Origin: an uncultured Pseudorhodobacter sp.
Lineage (GTDB): Bacteria > Pseudomonadota > Alphaproteobacteria > Rhodobacterales > Rhodobacteraceae
Length of the DNA: 6,263 nt
Assembly: GCA_937910975.1 (NCBI GenBank)
Contig: CALEMZ010000138.1
Span: 1 to 6,263 of the forward strand
Reading direction: 5' to 3'
Positions 1-5,517 of this stretch are shown one piece after another. Each line of letters begins with the position of its first letter. The first letter of the stretch is position 1. Below the pieces are notes generated by a model. It saw only the letters and a program-made list of their open reading frames with translations, had not been told where the DNA came from and ran no database searches. Made by a program: the position numbers and the translations under genes.

Positions 1-299
1 CAATAGACGGGATCTTCATCTTCTTGCGCGGCAAGCTCAAAGGATAGCGCGGTCAGCGCGGTGATGGATTGGGCGGTGTCTTCCTCCCAAAATGCGTCGA
101 GCAGGACGATGGAGAGAATGTCGGCGGCATCTTCCTCTTGGCCCAGAACCGGGGCATTGGTTACGTCAATCAGGGCATGGCCAAATTCGTGGTAAAGCGT
201 GGAAATGATGTTGGCGAAGACGAAATCCTGCGCCTCGTCGGCCTGTAGCGGCTGAGCCAATGAAAGCACGGCGAGGAGGGCAAGGAATGGCGCTTTCAT
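1..299 (-). CDS. DUF4344-type secreted metallopeptidase, 5' part only
   Basis: The reading frame starts at the ATG at 297-299 and stays open to the left edge, giving 99 residues of an incomplete protein. Residues 1-20 form a signal peptide: a lysine at position 2, a hydrophobic core rich in Leu/Ala, then LQA before DEA, a good signal-peptidase I site. The mature part contains HEFGH at residues 37-41, the zinc-binding HExxH motif of gluzincin-type peptidases, followed by the acidic stretch GQEEDAAD at 53-60 that may supply a further ligand. The order of signal peptide, short helix, HE(F/L)GHA(L/M)ID and GQEEDAAD is what I know of the DUF4344 putative metallopeptidases common in Rhodobacteraceae. 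The protein should act in the periplasm; substrate unknown. A GAGG about ten bases before the ATG can serve as ribosome binding site. It follows mch on the same strand after 153 bases, so it probably has its own promoter. The family call is fairly sure; activity is inference. Confidence 0.85.
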   Translation of the reverse strand, partial: MKAPFLALLAVLSLAQPLQADEAQDFVFANIISTLYHEFGHALIDVTNAPVLGQEEDAADILSIVLLDAFWEEDTAQSITALTALSFELAAQEDEDPVY

Positions 300-427
300 A
301 TGGGGGATAACCTCAAGGTGTGGCGTGTGTTAGCTGCCATTTGGCGCACCCGGCATGCATCACGCAAGCGTCTTTTGCACCCAGAATCATGGTACGGCAC
401 CCTTGATTGCAGAAATCCTGCCGCAAA

Positions 428-444
428 CAGGCCGCCGTTGCCTG
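428..444 (-). terminator. weak hairpin after mch, possible terminator
   Basis: Nine bases beyond the mch stop codon, read on the minus strand, CAGGC and GCCTG can form a 5-bp stem around a 7-base loop, followed directly by three T residues. The stem is short and the T tract is minimal, so termination here may be weak or absent. The position is right for the end of the mcl2-mch operon. Confidence 0.3.
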
Positions 445-452
445 CCCAGAGG

Positions 453-1481
453 TTAAAGCGGCATTATGGCCCAGTAATCGAGATCCAAGAGCACGTTGGG
501 ATCATATTTCCCATCCGCGCCGCGCAGAGTAAAAGGTGCGGCCCCGTGTTTCACCGCAACCAATCGTAGGCGGATCGCACCGACCCCCGGCGCATCGGTT
601 TCGACTTTGTCCAGCACCTCGGACCATGCGCGCACAGTATCGCCCGCAAAGCAGGGGTTGGCATGTGCGCCCGCGTTCAGCGCCACGATCATCTGTGCAT
701 TGGCCAGCCCGTTAAAGGACAGCGCGCGCGCCATCGAAATGATGTGACCGCCATAGATCAGGCGGCGGCCATCCTCGCGGTGGGTGGCATCAAAATGCAC
801 CTTGGCGGTGTTTTGCCACAGGCGCGTGGCGAGCATATGCTCGGCCTCTTCAATGGTCACGCCGTCCACATGGTCGATCTGCTCGCCAATGGCGTAATCG
901 GCCCAGCGGTGCGGCTCGCCCGCCAAAGTGAAATCATATTGCGTAAAATCGAGTCCTTCGGGGATGACCAAACGGTCGGGCGTCACCACTTCGGGCAGGT
1001 CGGGGATCACGGTTTGCGGCGCTTCCGTGTCGCGGTTCTTGCGCACCATCACCCAGCGAACATATTCCAGCACCACCTCATCGCGCTGGTTTAACCCGCG
1101 GGTACGCACATAAACCACGCCGGATTTGCCGTTGGAGTTTTGCTTCAGCCCGATAATTTCAGATTCCGACCGCAGCGTATCGCCGGGGTACACGGGGGCC
1201 AGCCAGCGACCATCGCCGTAGCCAAGGTTGGCGACGGCGTTGAGCGAGATATCGGGAACGGTTTTTCCAAAGACAGTGTGAAAGGCCAAAAGGTCATCAA
1301 CCGGGCTACCCTCCAGCCCGCATTGGCCCGCAAAATCATCTGAGGAATAGAGCGCGTGGCGGGCGGGGTAAAGCGCATGGTAAAGCGCGCGTTCGCCTTC
1401 GGCCAGGGTGCGCGGCACGGCATGGCGGATCACCTCACCCAAGGTGTAATCCTCAAAGAAACGGCCGGGGTTGGTTTTCAT
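453..1481 (-). CDS. mch: Mesaconyl-CoA hydratase (beta-methylmalyl-CoA dehydratase)
   Basis: This 342-residue protein matches, from memory, the mesaconyl-CoA hydratase of the ethylmalonyl-CoA pathway in Rhodobacter relatives, including the length of about 343 residues. It hydrates mesaconyl-CoA reversibly to (2R,3S)-beta-methylmalyl-CoA, which malyl-CoA/methylmalyl-CoA lyase then cleaves to glyoxylate and propionyl-CoA; it acts in the cytosol. The chain looks like a double hot-dog (MaoC-like) fold: a first half with GRFFEDYTLGEVI near residues 6-18 and YGDGRWLAPVYPGDTL at 88-103, and a second half with DATHRED at 231-237, GGHIISMARAL at 244-254 and CFAGDTVRAWSEV at 277-289. Both halves carry the typical 'P/AGDT' turn of MaoC-like hydratases (residues 99-102 and 279-282). 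The chosen ATG has AAGGAT eight to thirteen bases upstream. It is the last gene of the operon begun by mcl2, 51 bases after the DUF1737 gene, whose product has no known link to this step. The symbol mcd is also in use for this enzyme. Confidence 0.93.
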   Translation of the reverse strand: MKTNPGRFFEDYTLGEVIRHAVPRTLAEGERALYHALYPARHALYSSDDFAGQCGLEGSPVDDLLAFHTVFGKTVPDISLNAVANLGYGDGRWLAPVYPGDTLRSESEIIGLKQNSNGKSGVVYVRTRGLNQRDEVVLEYVRWVMVRKNRDTEAPQTVIPDLPEVVTPDRLVIPEGLDFTQYDFTLAGEPHRWADYAIGEQIDHVDGVTIEEAEHMLATRLWQNTAKVHFDATHREDGRRLIYGGHIISMARALSFNGLANAQMIVALNAGAHANPCFAGDTVRAWSEVLDKVETDAPGVGAIRLRLVAVKHGAAPFTLRGADGKYDPNVLLDLDYWAIMPL

Positions 1482-1488
1482 CGCGGTG

Positions 1489-1521
1489 ATCCTTGGGGTG
1501 GGTGAGGTGGGGTTTCACCCC
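1489..1521 (-). promoter_or_regulatory. mch leader: hairpin and alternative pairing next to the ribosome binding site
   Basis: In the 51-base gap between the DUF1737 stop and the mch ATG, the minus strand holds GGGGT-GAA-ACCCC (1521 down to 1509), a compact 5-bp hairpin. The same GGGGTG (1521-1516) is also perfectly complementary to CACCCC (1500-1495), which touches the AAGGAT ribosome binding site at 1494-1489. The two pairings exclude one another. There is no T tract, so this is not an intrinsic terminator; it may be an RNA-processing or translation-control element. Only the complementarity is seen; the function is inferred. Confidence 0.3.
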
Positions 1522-1532
1522 GGCTTGGTTGG

Positions 1533-1736
1533 CTAGTGCTGGCCCAGTTTCGTGTTGGGCGTGTAGGCGCCGGGGACTTCTTTCACCACGGCTTGGCCAC
1601 AGCGCATGACACCTTTGGCCGCATCCCAGGCATAGGTGGGGGAGCCGTAAAGCTCCCACCCTTTGTTCAGCGCATCGGTGACTTTGTGGCAAAAGGCAGA
1701 GGTGTCTTCCTCGGTCAGCAGGCGATAGAGTTTCAT
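1533..1736 (-). CDS. DUF1737 domain small protein
   Basis: The product is a 67-residue soluble protein that fits the DUF1737 family almost end to end: MKLYRLLTxxDxxAFCHKVTDALNKGWELYGSPTY at residues 1-35 and GVMRCGQAVVKEV at 42-54, followed by a short unconserved tail. It has no signal peptide or membrane segment. Cysteines lie at 16 and 46. The pattern 'xxLNxGWELYGSP' is the recognisable core of this family and of related small proteins with an alpha-beta fold. Its biochemical role is unknown. Its ATG sits only three bases after the TAA of the NnrU gene, so its translation is probably coupled to that gene; the upstream TTTGGA is a poor ribosome binding site, which agrees with coupling. It stands between the NnrU gene and mch, inside an operon otherwise concerned with the ethylmalonyl-CoA pathway. 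The family call is confident; a link to CoA-ester metabolism is only suggested by position. Confidence 0.88.
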   Translation of the reverse strand: MKLYRLLTEEDTSAFCHKVTDALNKGWELYGSPTYAWDAAKGVMRCGQAVVKEVPGAYTPNTKLGQH

Positions 1737-1739
1737 GGT

Positions 1740-2282
1740 TTATCCAAAGGGGTTGTAGCCGAGCCAGATATGTACGGCGGCGGTGAGGGAGAAGACAACG
1801 ACCGTGGCGATGACGGCGGTGATTTCCTTTTTGATCGGCACGGCATGGTAGGGGCCGGGGGGCGCCACACGATTGAGCACGATCACCTCGGCCAGCGCCC
1901 AGACAAACAATCCGCCGAAAAGCAGGAAGGAAGGCGTATCGCCATTGACCAGAAGGTGGCCGATGGCCCAGACCTTCACGGCGGTGAGTTGCGGATTGCG
2001 GACCCATTTGGTGATTTTGGTTTTAGCGCCCGAGGCGGCGAAGAGATAGAAGGCGAACAGCATTAATAGGTTGTTGATGCCTGCCAGCGCCGGGTTGCGG
2101 CCCCAGAACACCGTGCCTTCGGCCCCACGATAGCCGATCACCATCAGCACAATCGCCAGCACACTGGCTAAGGCCACGATGGCTTTGCCCTTGTCGCCCA
2201 TCCGCGCGCGGCTGTCGGGGGAAATGCGTTTCCAGAAATGGGCGGCGGACCAGAGGGCGAGGCCCAGAGCGATAAGAAGCAT
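1740..2282 (-). CDS. NnrU family integral membrane protein
   Basis: The 180-residue product is an inner-membrane protein of the NnrU family, a group related to the plant and cyanobacterial zeta-carotene isomerase Z-ISO. Hydrophobic segments that could span the membrane lie at about residues 1-16, 34-50, 68-84, 104-136 (probably two passes) and 153-173. The family signature is visible: a first helix with a conserved His (H15), RNPALAG near 62-68, RNPQL at 95-99, then VWAIGHLLVNGD at 104-115, the best conserved block of the family, and a final helix with H171. The conserved histidines may bind haem, as reported for Z-ISO; this is inference here. NnrU was named for its place beside denitrification genes, but none are present in this window. 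The ATG has AAGGAAA about seven bases upstream and follows the mcl2 stop by 15 bases, so the gene is co-transcribed with mcl2. Its role in this operon is unknown. Confidence 0.87.
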   Translation of the reverse strand: MLLIALGLALWSAAHFWKRISPDSRARMGDKGKAIVALASVLAIVLMVIGYRGAEGTVFWGRNPALAGINNLLMLFAFYLFAASGAKTKITKWVRNPQLTAVKVWAIGHLLVNGDTPSFLLFGGLFVWALAEVIVLNRVAPPGPYHAVPIKKEITAVIATVVVFSLTAAVHIWLGYNPFG

Positions 2283-2297
2283 GGCGTTTCCTTGCGT

Positions 2298-3146
2298 TCA
2301 AGCCATCGCGGCGATGGCCTTTGCTTTGGCTAAAGTCGCCTGTGCGGTGACGATATGCAAGTTCTCAACGATGCGCCCGTCCACCACGGCCACGCCTTGC
2401 CCTGCGGCCTGCGCGGCGTTGAATGCCTCAATCTGGCGTTCGGCCAGCGCAATTTCGGCCTCGGATGGGGCGAAAGCCGCGTTGGCGATCTCCAATTGTG
2501 CCGGATGGATCAGGGTTTTGCCGTCAAAGCCCATGTCGCGGCCCTGCGCGCATTCGACACGCAGGCCCTCCTCATCCTTGAAGGCGTTATAGACGCCGTC
2601 GATGATCGGCAGGTTATATGCTTTGGCGGCCAGCAGGCAAAGGCCAAGGCCAGTTTGCATGGGCAGACGGTCCGCGCGGAACCGGCTACCTAGTTCCTTG
2701 GCCAGATCATTGGTGCCCATGACCATGCCTTTGAGGCGCGGGTGGGCAGCAATGGCGGTGGCGTTGAGCATTCCAAGCGCTGTTTCCATCATCGCCCAAA
2801 GCGGCGTGTCGGGGATCAGCGCCGCCGCGGCGTCCATATCTTTGGGGGTAGAAACCTTAGGGATCAAAAGCGCGTCGATCTTTGCCCCGGCAAAGGCCGC
2901 GACATCATCCGCCCCCCATTGCGTGTCCAGCCCGTTGATGCGGACAATCTTAGCACGGTGGCCGAAGTCTTGCTCGGCCAACGCTTTGGCCAAAAGTGCG
3001 CGGGCTGCGGGTTTCTCCTCGGGGGAAACCGCATCTTCCAGATCAAAGATGATAGCATCGCAGGCCAACCCCTTGGCCTTTTCCAAGGCGCGATCCTTGG
3101 AACCGGGGATGTAGAGCGCGGAGCGGTAAGGGCGGATGGTGGACAT
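2298..3146 (-). CDS. mcl2: (3S)-malyl-CoA thioesterase, HpcH/CitE family
   Basis: This 282-residue protein belongs to the HpcH/HpaI/CitE aldolase-type family. Visible motifs are RSALYIPGS (8-16), FDLEDAV (34-40), VRINGLD (68-74) with R69 expected to hold the carboxylate, IPKV (95-98), E121 in METALG and D147 in GTNDLAKEL as the Mg2+ ligands, and FDGKTLIHP (207-215). The shorter length and the N-terminus RPYRSALYIPGSKxRALEKAKGLACDAIIFDLEDAV match the Rhodobacter (3S)-malyl-CoA thioesterase Mcl2 rather than the lyase Mcl1 of about 318 residues. It hydrolyses (3S)-malyl-CoA to malate and CoA, so that with Mcl1 it gives an apparent malate synthase activity. The neighbouring mch and mdh supply the steps before and after. 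It is the first gene of a four-gene operon; GGGAGAG lies seven bases before the ATG. Lyase or citramalyl-CoA activity cannot be excluded from sequence alone. Confidence 0.9.
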   Translation of the reverse strand: MSTIRPYRSALYIPGSKDRALEKAKGLACDAIIFDLEDAVSPEEKPAARALLAKALAEQDFGHRAKIVRINGLDTQWGADDVAAFAGAKIDALLIPKVSTPKDMDAAAALIPDTPLWAMMETALGMLNATAIAAHPRLKGMVMGTNDLAKELGSRFRADRLPMQTGLGLCLLAAKAYNLPIIDGVYNAFKDEEGLRVECAQGRDMGFDGKTLIHPAQLEIANAAFAPSEAEIALAERQIEAFNAAQAAGQGVAVVDGRIVENLHIVTAQATLAKAKAIAAMA

Positions 3147-3164
3147 GATTCTCTCCCGGCAACT

Positions 3165-3193
3165 TTATTACGTTAGGGACCACAATTCCGGCA
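3165..3193 (-). promoter_or_regulatory. candidate promoter of the mcl2 operon
   Basis: On the minus strand TAATAA (3170-3165) resembles a -10 box and TGCCGG (3193-3188) stands 17 bases upstream as a weak -35 box. Transcription would begin close to 3158, leaving a leader of about a dozen bases carrying the GGGAGAG ribosome binding site. The -35 match is poor, which would suit an activator-dependent promoter. Confidence 0.35.
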
Positions 3194-3197
3194 CATC

Positions 3198-3217
3198 CGG
3201 CAAGTCTCATTTTGCCG
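3198..3217. promoter_or_regulatory. inverted repeat CGGCAA-N8-TTGCCG upstream of mcl2, candidate operator
   Basis: A perfect 6-bp inverted repeat with an 8-base spacer lies directly upstream of the proposed -35 box of the mcl2 operon, the usual place for an activator. Further copies of the half-site CCGGCA occur as direct repeats at 3188-3193 and 3156-3161. The arm-to-arm distance (14 bp) is not a full helical turn multiple, so this is a tentative operator. The regulator is not recognised. Confidence 0.35.
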
Positions 3218-3283
3218 CAGCGCAGCATTTCCGTTGTGGGGCGGGGGCGGACGATTAACTTTTTATGCGCAAATCAGGCGCAG

Positions 3284-3307
3284 GATTCACGACAGCCGAT
3301 GTGAATC
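3284..3307. repeat. inverted repeat GATTCAC-N10-GTGAATC between mcl2 and the small exported gene
   Basis: A perfect 7-bp inverted repeat with a 10-base spacer lies in the divergent intergenic region, 52 bases before the ATG at 3359 and 137 bases before the mcl2 ATG. Both arms contain a GANTC site (GATTC and GAATC), the recognition sequence of the alphaproteobacterial CcrM methylase. It could be an operator or a transcript hairpin; there is no T tract to make it a terminator. Confidence 0.35.
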
Positions 3308-3358
3308 TGCCGTACCTGCTGGGCTTTTGCGGTGCGGCTCAAGTGGAAAGGTCTGACG

Positions 3359-3514
3359 ATGAGAGAGAAGATTTTTGCCCTGTCTTTGGGGTTTGGCGCG
3401 CTGATCCTCGCCACTCAAGCACAGGCGCAGTATCAGGCCGCGCAATGCGGGCCGCGCATAGAGATGGTAGCGCAGCTGGCAGATGACCTGCCTGTAAAAG
3501 GTGAACCTGCGTGA
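3359..3514 (+). CDS. short exported protein, probably truncated remnant
   Basis: The frame encodes 51 residues. Residues 1-23 form a clear signal peptide: basic start MREK, a hydrophobic core, and TQAQA before QYQ. The mature part has QCGPRIEMVAQLADD at 27-41. From memory this resembles a group of small Rhodobacteraceae secreted proteins of roughly 90-110 residues, in which Cys-x-x-(Arg)-x-x-(Val)-x-x-Leu-(Ala) is followed by a YGE segment and a conserved second half. Here the frame turns into LPVKGEPA and stops at TGA, and the following bases show no continuation in another frame, so the second half appears deleted. The ATG at 3359 is preferred over a GTG at 3332 because AAAGG lies seven bases before it and the signal peptide begins there. 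It ends 14 bases before the convergent permease gene. It may be a decaying gene or a real short peptide. Confidence 0.5.
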   Translation: MREKIFALSLGFGALILATQAQAQYQAAQCGPRIEMVAQLADDLPVKGEPA

Positions 3515-3531
3515 CGCACGGATGAGGTTCA
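3502..3531 (-). terminator. hairpin at the convergent gene ends, possible permease-gene terminator
   Basis: Read on the minus strand, TGAACCT and AGGTTCA form a 7-bp stem enclosing 16 bases, inside which TGCG-TCA-CGCA can pair further; CC and then TTTT follow the stem. The hairpin takes in the stop codons of both convergent genes. The T tract is short and offset by two bases, so it is only a candidate. Confidence 0.35.
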
Positions 3532-4272
3532 GGCAAAGACCGCCGACCAGAGCATGCGCAGCGACAAGATAAGCAGCGCCCAAAGCACAAGGCTGTAGAA
3601 CTGCTTTTCAGGCAGTATGCGCACCAGCCGCACGCCGACAAAAACGGCCAGAGTGGCGGGCAAAAACAGCCAGACGGCTATCGGCAGGCTGTCGAAGGAC
3701 ACGATCCCCATCGACCAATAGGCGGGCAGTTTCACCGAGTTGACCCATGTGAACAAGATCGTGGAGGTTCCGGCAAAAACGGCCTTGGGCATACGTAGAG
3801 GCAGGGCGTAAATCTGATAAGGTGGTCCGCCTGCGTGGCTGACAAAGCTGGTGAACCCTGCTGCAGTGCCCCAAACAAGGCCGGAAAAAACGCGGGCTGG
3901 GCGGGCCTCAGCCAATGCACCCCAACCCAATAGCCTCGAGATTGCAAAGCTGCTGCCCAAAGCGCCGATCACCCCACCCACAAAATGCTCTGACACAAGG
4001 CTGGCCGTGGCCCAGCCCAAGACGACGCCCAGAGCCGTTGTGGGCAGCAATATTTTCAGCACACGCCTGTCAAATTCCCGTCGGTAAGCCCAAAGGCCGA
4101 ACCAATCGGATACGATATAAATCGGAAGTAACAATCCGGCAGCCTGCAATGGCGGCATCACCAGTGACAGAATCGGCACAGACATCATCGCCACCACGGG
4201 CAAACCGCCCTTGGACAAGCCCACCGCGATCGATGCAATCACCGCCACAACCCAAAAAACTGTGCCTTCCAT
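3529..4272 (-). CDS. TauE/SafE family membrane permease
   Basis: The 247-residue product is a polytopic inner-membrane protein with about seven or eight hydrophobic segments. It has the twofold pattern of the TauE/SafE (DUF81) family: GLSKGGLP at residues 18-25 in the first half and GFTSFVSHAGGPPYQIYALP at 139-158 in the second. Family members are proposed to export or carry sulfonates, sulfite, sulfoacetate and other small organic anions; the substrate here cannot be told from sequence. A longer open frame begins at 4386, but the extra 38 residues are polar, Cys-rich and unlike the family, whereas the ATG at 4272 starts just before the first helix and has GGAG seven bases upstream, so I take the shorter form. 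The gene lies alone between the truncated exported gene and the divergent mdh. I do not recall a permease at this place in related gene orders, so it may be an insertion. Confidence 0.88.
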   Translation of the reverse strand: MEGTVFWVVAVIASIAVGLSKGGLPVVAMMSVPILSLVMPPLQAAGLLLPIYIVSDWFGLWAYRREFDRRVLKILLPTTALGVVLGWATASLVSEHFVGGVIGALGSSFAISRLLGWGALAEARPARVFSGLVWGTAAGFTSFVSHAGGPPYQIYALPLRMPKAVFAGTSTILFTWVNSVKLPAYWSMGIVSFDSLPIAVWLFLPATLAVFVGVRLVRILPEKQFYSLVLWALLILSLRMLWSAVFA

Positions 4273-4356
4273 GGCGATCTCCGCAAGTTCGCCCCCGGCT
4301 TTAGCGCAAACATTCGTCCGGTGGAAGCACCCGCACCATGCCGCATCGCAGCGCGC

Positions 4357-4385
4357 TTGCTTAATGCCCGCCAAGGGGTTAGGCA
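4357..4385 (+). promoter_or_regulatory. candidate mdh promoter
   Basis: TTGCTT (4357-4362) and TAGGCA (4380-4385) are separated by 17 bases and resemble -35 and -10 boxes of the housekeeping sigma factor. Transcription would start near 4392, giving a leader of about 28 bases containing the ribosome binding site. The -10 match is partial. Confidence 0.4.
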
Positions 4386-4407
4386 TCCCTGCATCAAAAA
4401 CTCACCC

Positions 4408-4411
4408 GGAG
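4408..4411 (+). promoter_or_regulatory. ribosome binding site deciding the mdh start
   Basis: GGAG lies eight bases before the ATG at 4420. The open frame extends upstream to 4321, but only the ATG at 4420 has this site and begins the Rossmann fold with MARPKIALIGAG, as malate dehydrogenases of this type do. Confidence 0.75.
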
Positions 4412-4419
4412 ATGAAATC

Positions 4420-5382
4420 ATGGCCAGACCCAAGATTGCACTGATCGGCGCGGGACAGATTGGCGGCACGCTCGCCCATCTCGCCGCGATCAAGGAACTG
4501 GGCGATATCGTCCTGTTCGACATTGCTGAAGGCACCCCGCAGGGCAAAGCGCTGGATATCGCGCAATCTGGCCCGTCCGAAGGGTTTGACGCTGTCCTGA
4601 AGGGCGCGAATTCCTATGAGGATATCGCCGACGCCGATGTTTGCATCGTCACCGCAGGCGTTCCGCGCAAACCAGGGATGAGCCGCGATGACCTGTTGGG
4701 CATCAACCTCAAGGTCATGAAATCGGTGGGCGAGGGTATCAAAGCCCATGCGCCGAATGCCTTCGTGATCTGCATCACCAACCCGCTTGATGCGATGGTC
4801 TGGGCGCTGCGCGAGTTTTCCGGCCTGCCGCATAACAAGGTTGTTGGCATGGCGGGTGTGCTTGATTCTGCGCGCTTCCGTCATTTCCTGAGCCTCGAAT
4901 TCGGCGTTTCCATGCGCGACGTGACCGCATTCGTGCTGGGCGGGCATGGCGATACCATGGTGCCTTTAGCGCGTTACTCGACCGTTGGTGGCGTGCCGCT
5001 GCCCGATCTGGTGGCGATGGGCTGGACCACGCAGGACCGGCTGGATGCGATCATCCAGCGCACCCGTGATGGTGGCGCCGAAATCGTTGGCCTGTTGAAA
5101 ACAGGTTCGGCCTTCTATGCGCCTGCGACCTCTGCCATTGAAATGGCCGAAGCCTATCTCAAGGACCAAAAGCGCCTGCTGCCTTGTGCGGCCTATTGCA
5201 ATGGCGAGCTGGGCGTGAAGGACATGTATGTCGGCGTGCCCACGGTCATCGGCGCCGGCGGGATCGAACGGATCGTCGACATCAAGATGAACGCGGCTGA
5301 GCAGGCGATGTTTGACAAATCGGTAGCCTCGGTAAAAGGCCTTGTCGCCGCATGCAAAGAGATCGACCCGTCGCTGGCCTGA
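4420..5382 (+). CDS. mdh: Malate dehydrogenase (NAD), LDH-like type
   Basis: The 320-residue protein is the lactate-dehydrogenase-like malate dehydrogenase of alphaproteobacteria and has the standard length. It oxidises malate to oxaloacetate with NAD+ in the TCA cycle. Seen in order: GAGQIGG (10-16) for the dinucleotide, D34 at the end of the second strand favouring NAD over NADP, VPRKPGMSRDDLL (81-93) in which R83 is the residue that selects a dicarboxylate over lactate and R89 also binds substrate, ITNPLD (119-124) with N121, LDSARFR (148-154) with catalytic D149 and substrate-binding R152, and GGHGDTMVP (174-182) with the proton-relay H176. No key residue is missing. It stands next to the malate-forming gene mcl2 (two short genes away) and upstream of sucC, though a strong terminator follows it. 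The call is secure. Confidence 0.98.
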   Translation: MARPKIALIGAGQIGGTLAHLAAIKELGDIVLFDIAEGTPQGKALDIAQSGPSEGFDAVLKGANSYEDIADADVCIVTAGVPRKPGMSRDDLLGINLKVMKSVGEGIKAHAPNAFVICITNPLDAMVWALREFSGLPHNKVVGMAGVLDSARFRHFLSLEFGVSMRDVTAFVLGGHGDTMVPLARYSTVGGVPLPDLVAMGWTTQDRLDAIIQRTRDGGAEIVGLLKTGSAFYAPATSAIEMAEAYLKDQKRLLPCAAYCNGELGVKDMYVGVPTVIGAGGIERIVDIKMNAAEQAMFDKSVASVKGLVAACKEIDPSLA

Positions 5383-5406
5383 GGCCTGTCGAAGCGCCGA
5401 TCAAGG

Positions 5407-5433
5407 AGGGGCATCCTGCGGGGTGCCCCTTTT
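5407..5433 (+). terminator. intrinsic terminator after mdh
   Basis: AGGGGCATCC (5407-5416) and GGGTGCCCCT (5421-5430) pair over ten positions with one T-G wobble around the four-base loop TGCG, and the stem runs into TTTT (5430-5433). It begins 25 bases after the mdh stop. This is a GC-rich, rho-independent terminator of convincing form, although the T tract is short. Confidence 0.82.
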
Positions 5434-5454
5434 GCATTAGTGCAGCAGATGGTG

Positions 5455-5485
5455 GCGTTAACTCAAATTATCCCTTTGTTAGCGC
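5455..5485. promoter_or_regulatory. imperfect inverted repeat GCGTTAAC/GTTAGCGC upstream of sucC
   Basis: GCGTTAAC (5455-5462) and GTTAGCGC (5478-5485) pair with one wobble across a 15-base spacer. The second arm extends to TTGTTAGCGCT, which equals one half of the TGTTAGCGCTAACA-like operators bound by several LacI-family regulators; the other half of such a site is poorly kept (TTCCG). It is a weak candidate operator. Confidence 0.25.
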
Positions 5486-5517
5486 TTCCGAATCAGCCAT
5501 TTTCAAATAACCCAGTC

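Noticed and set aside
313..390. A 25-codon minus-strand frame between mch and the metallopeptidase gene, starting MILGAKDACV, with AAGGG upstream.
   Set aside because: It resembles no family I know, is short enough to arise by chance, and the apparent ribosome binding site is nine bases away; without conservation data it is not supported.
1453..2066. Long open frames overlapping the NnrU and DUF1737 genes on both strands (about 180 codons each).
   Set aside because: They are shadows of GC-rich codon use; their products are Arg/His/Gly-rich with no recognisable domain, while the chosen frames give clear family matches.
3332..3358. A GTG start nine codons upstream of the short exported protein.
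   Set aside because: It would place charged residues before a normal signal peptide, and the AAAGG site fits the ATG at 3359 instead.
4273..4386. A 38-residue N-terminal extension of the TauE/SafE permease.
   Set aside because: The extension is polar and Cys-rich, unlike the family, and the internal ATG at 4272 has a good ribosome binding site just before the first membrane helix.
4402..4947. A 181-codon minus-strand frame inside mdh.
   Set aside because: It lies fully opposite a secure malate dehydrogenase frame and its product has no family features.
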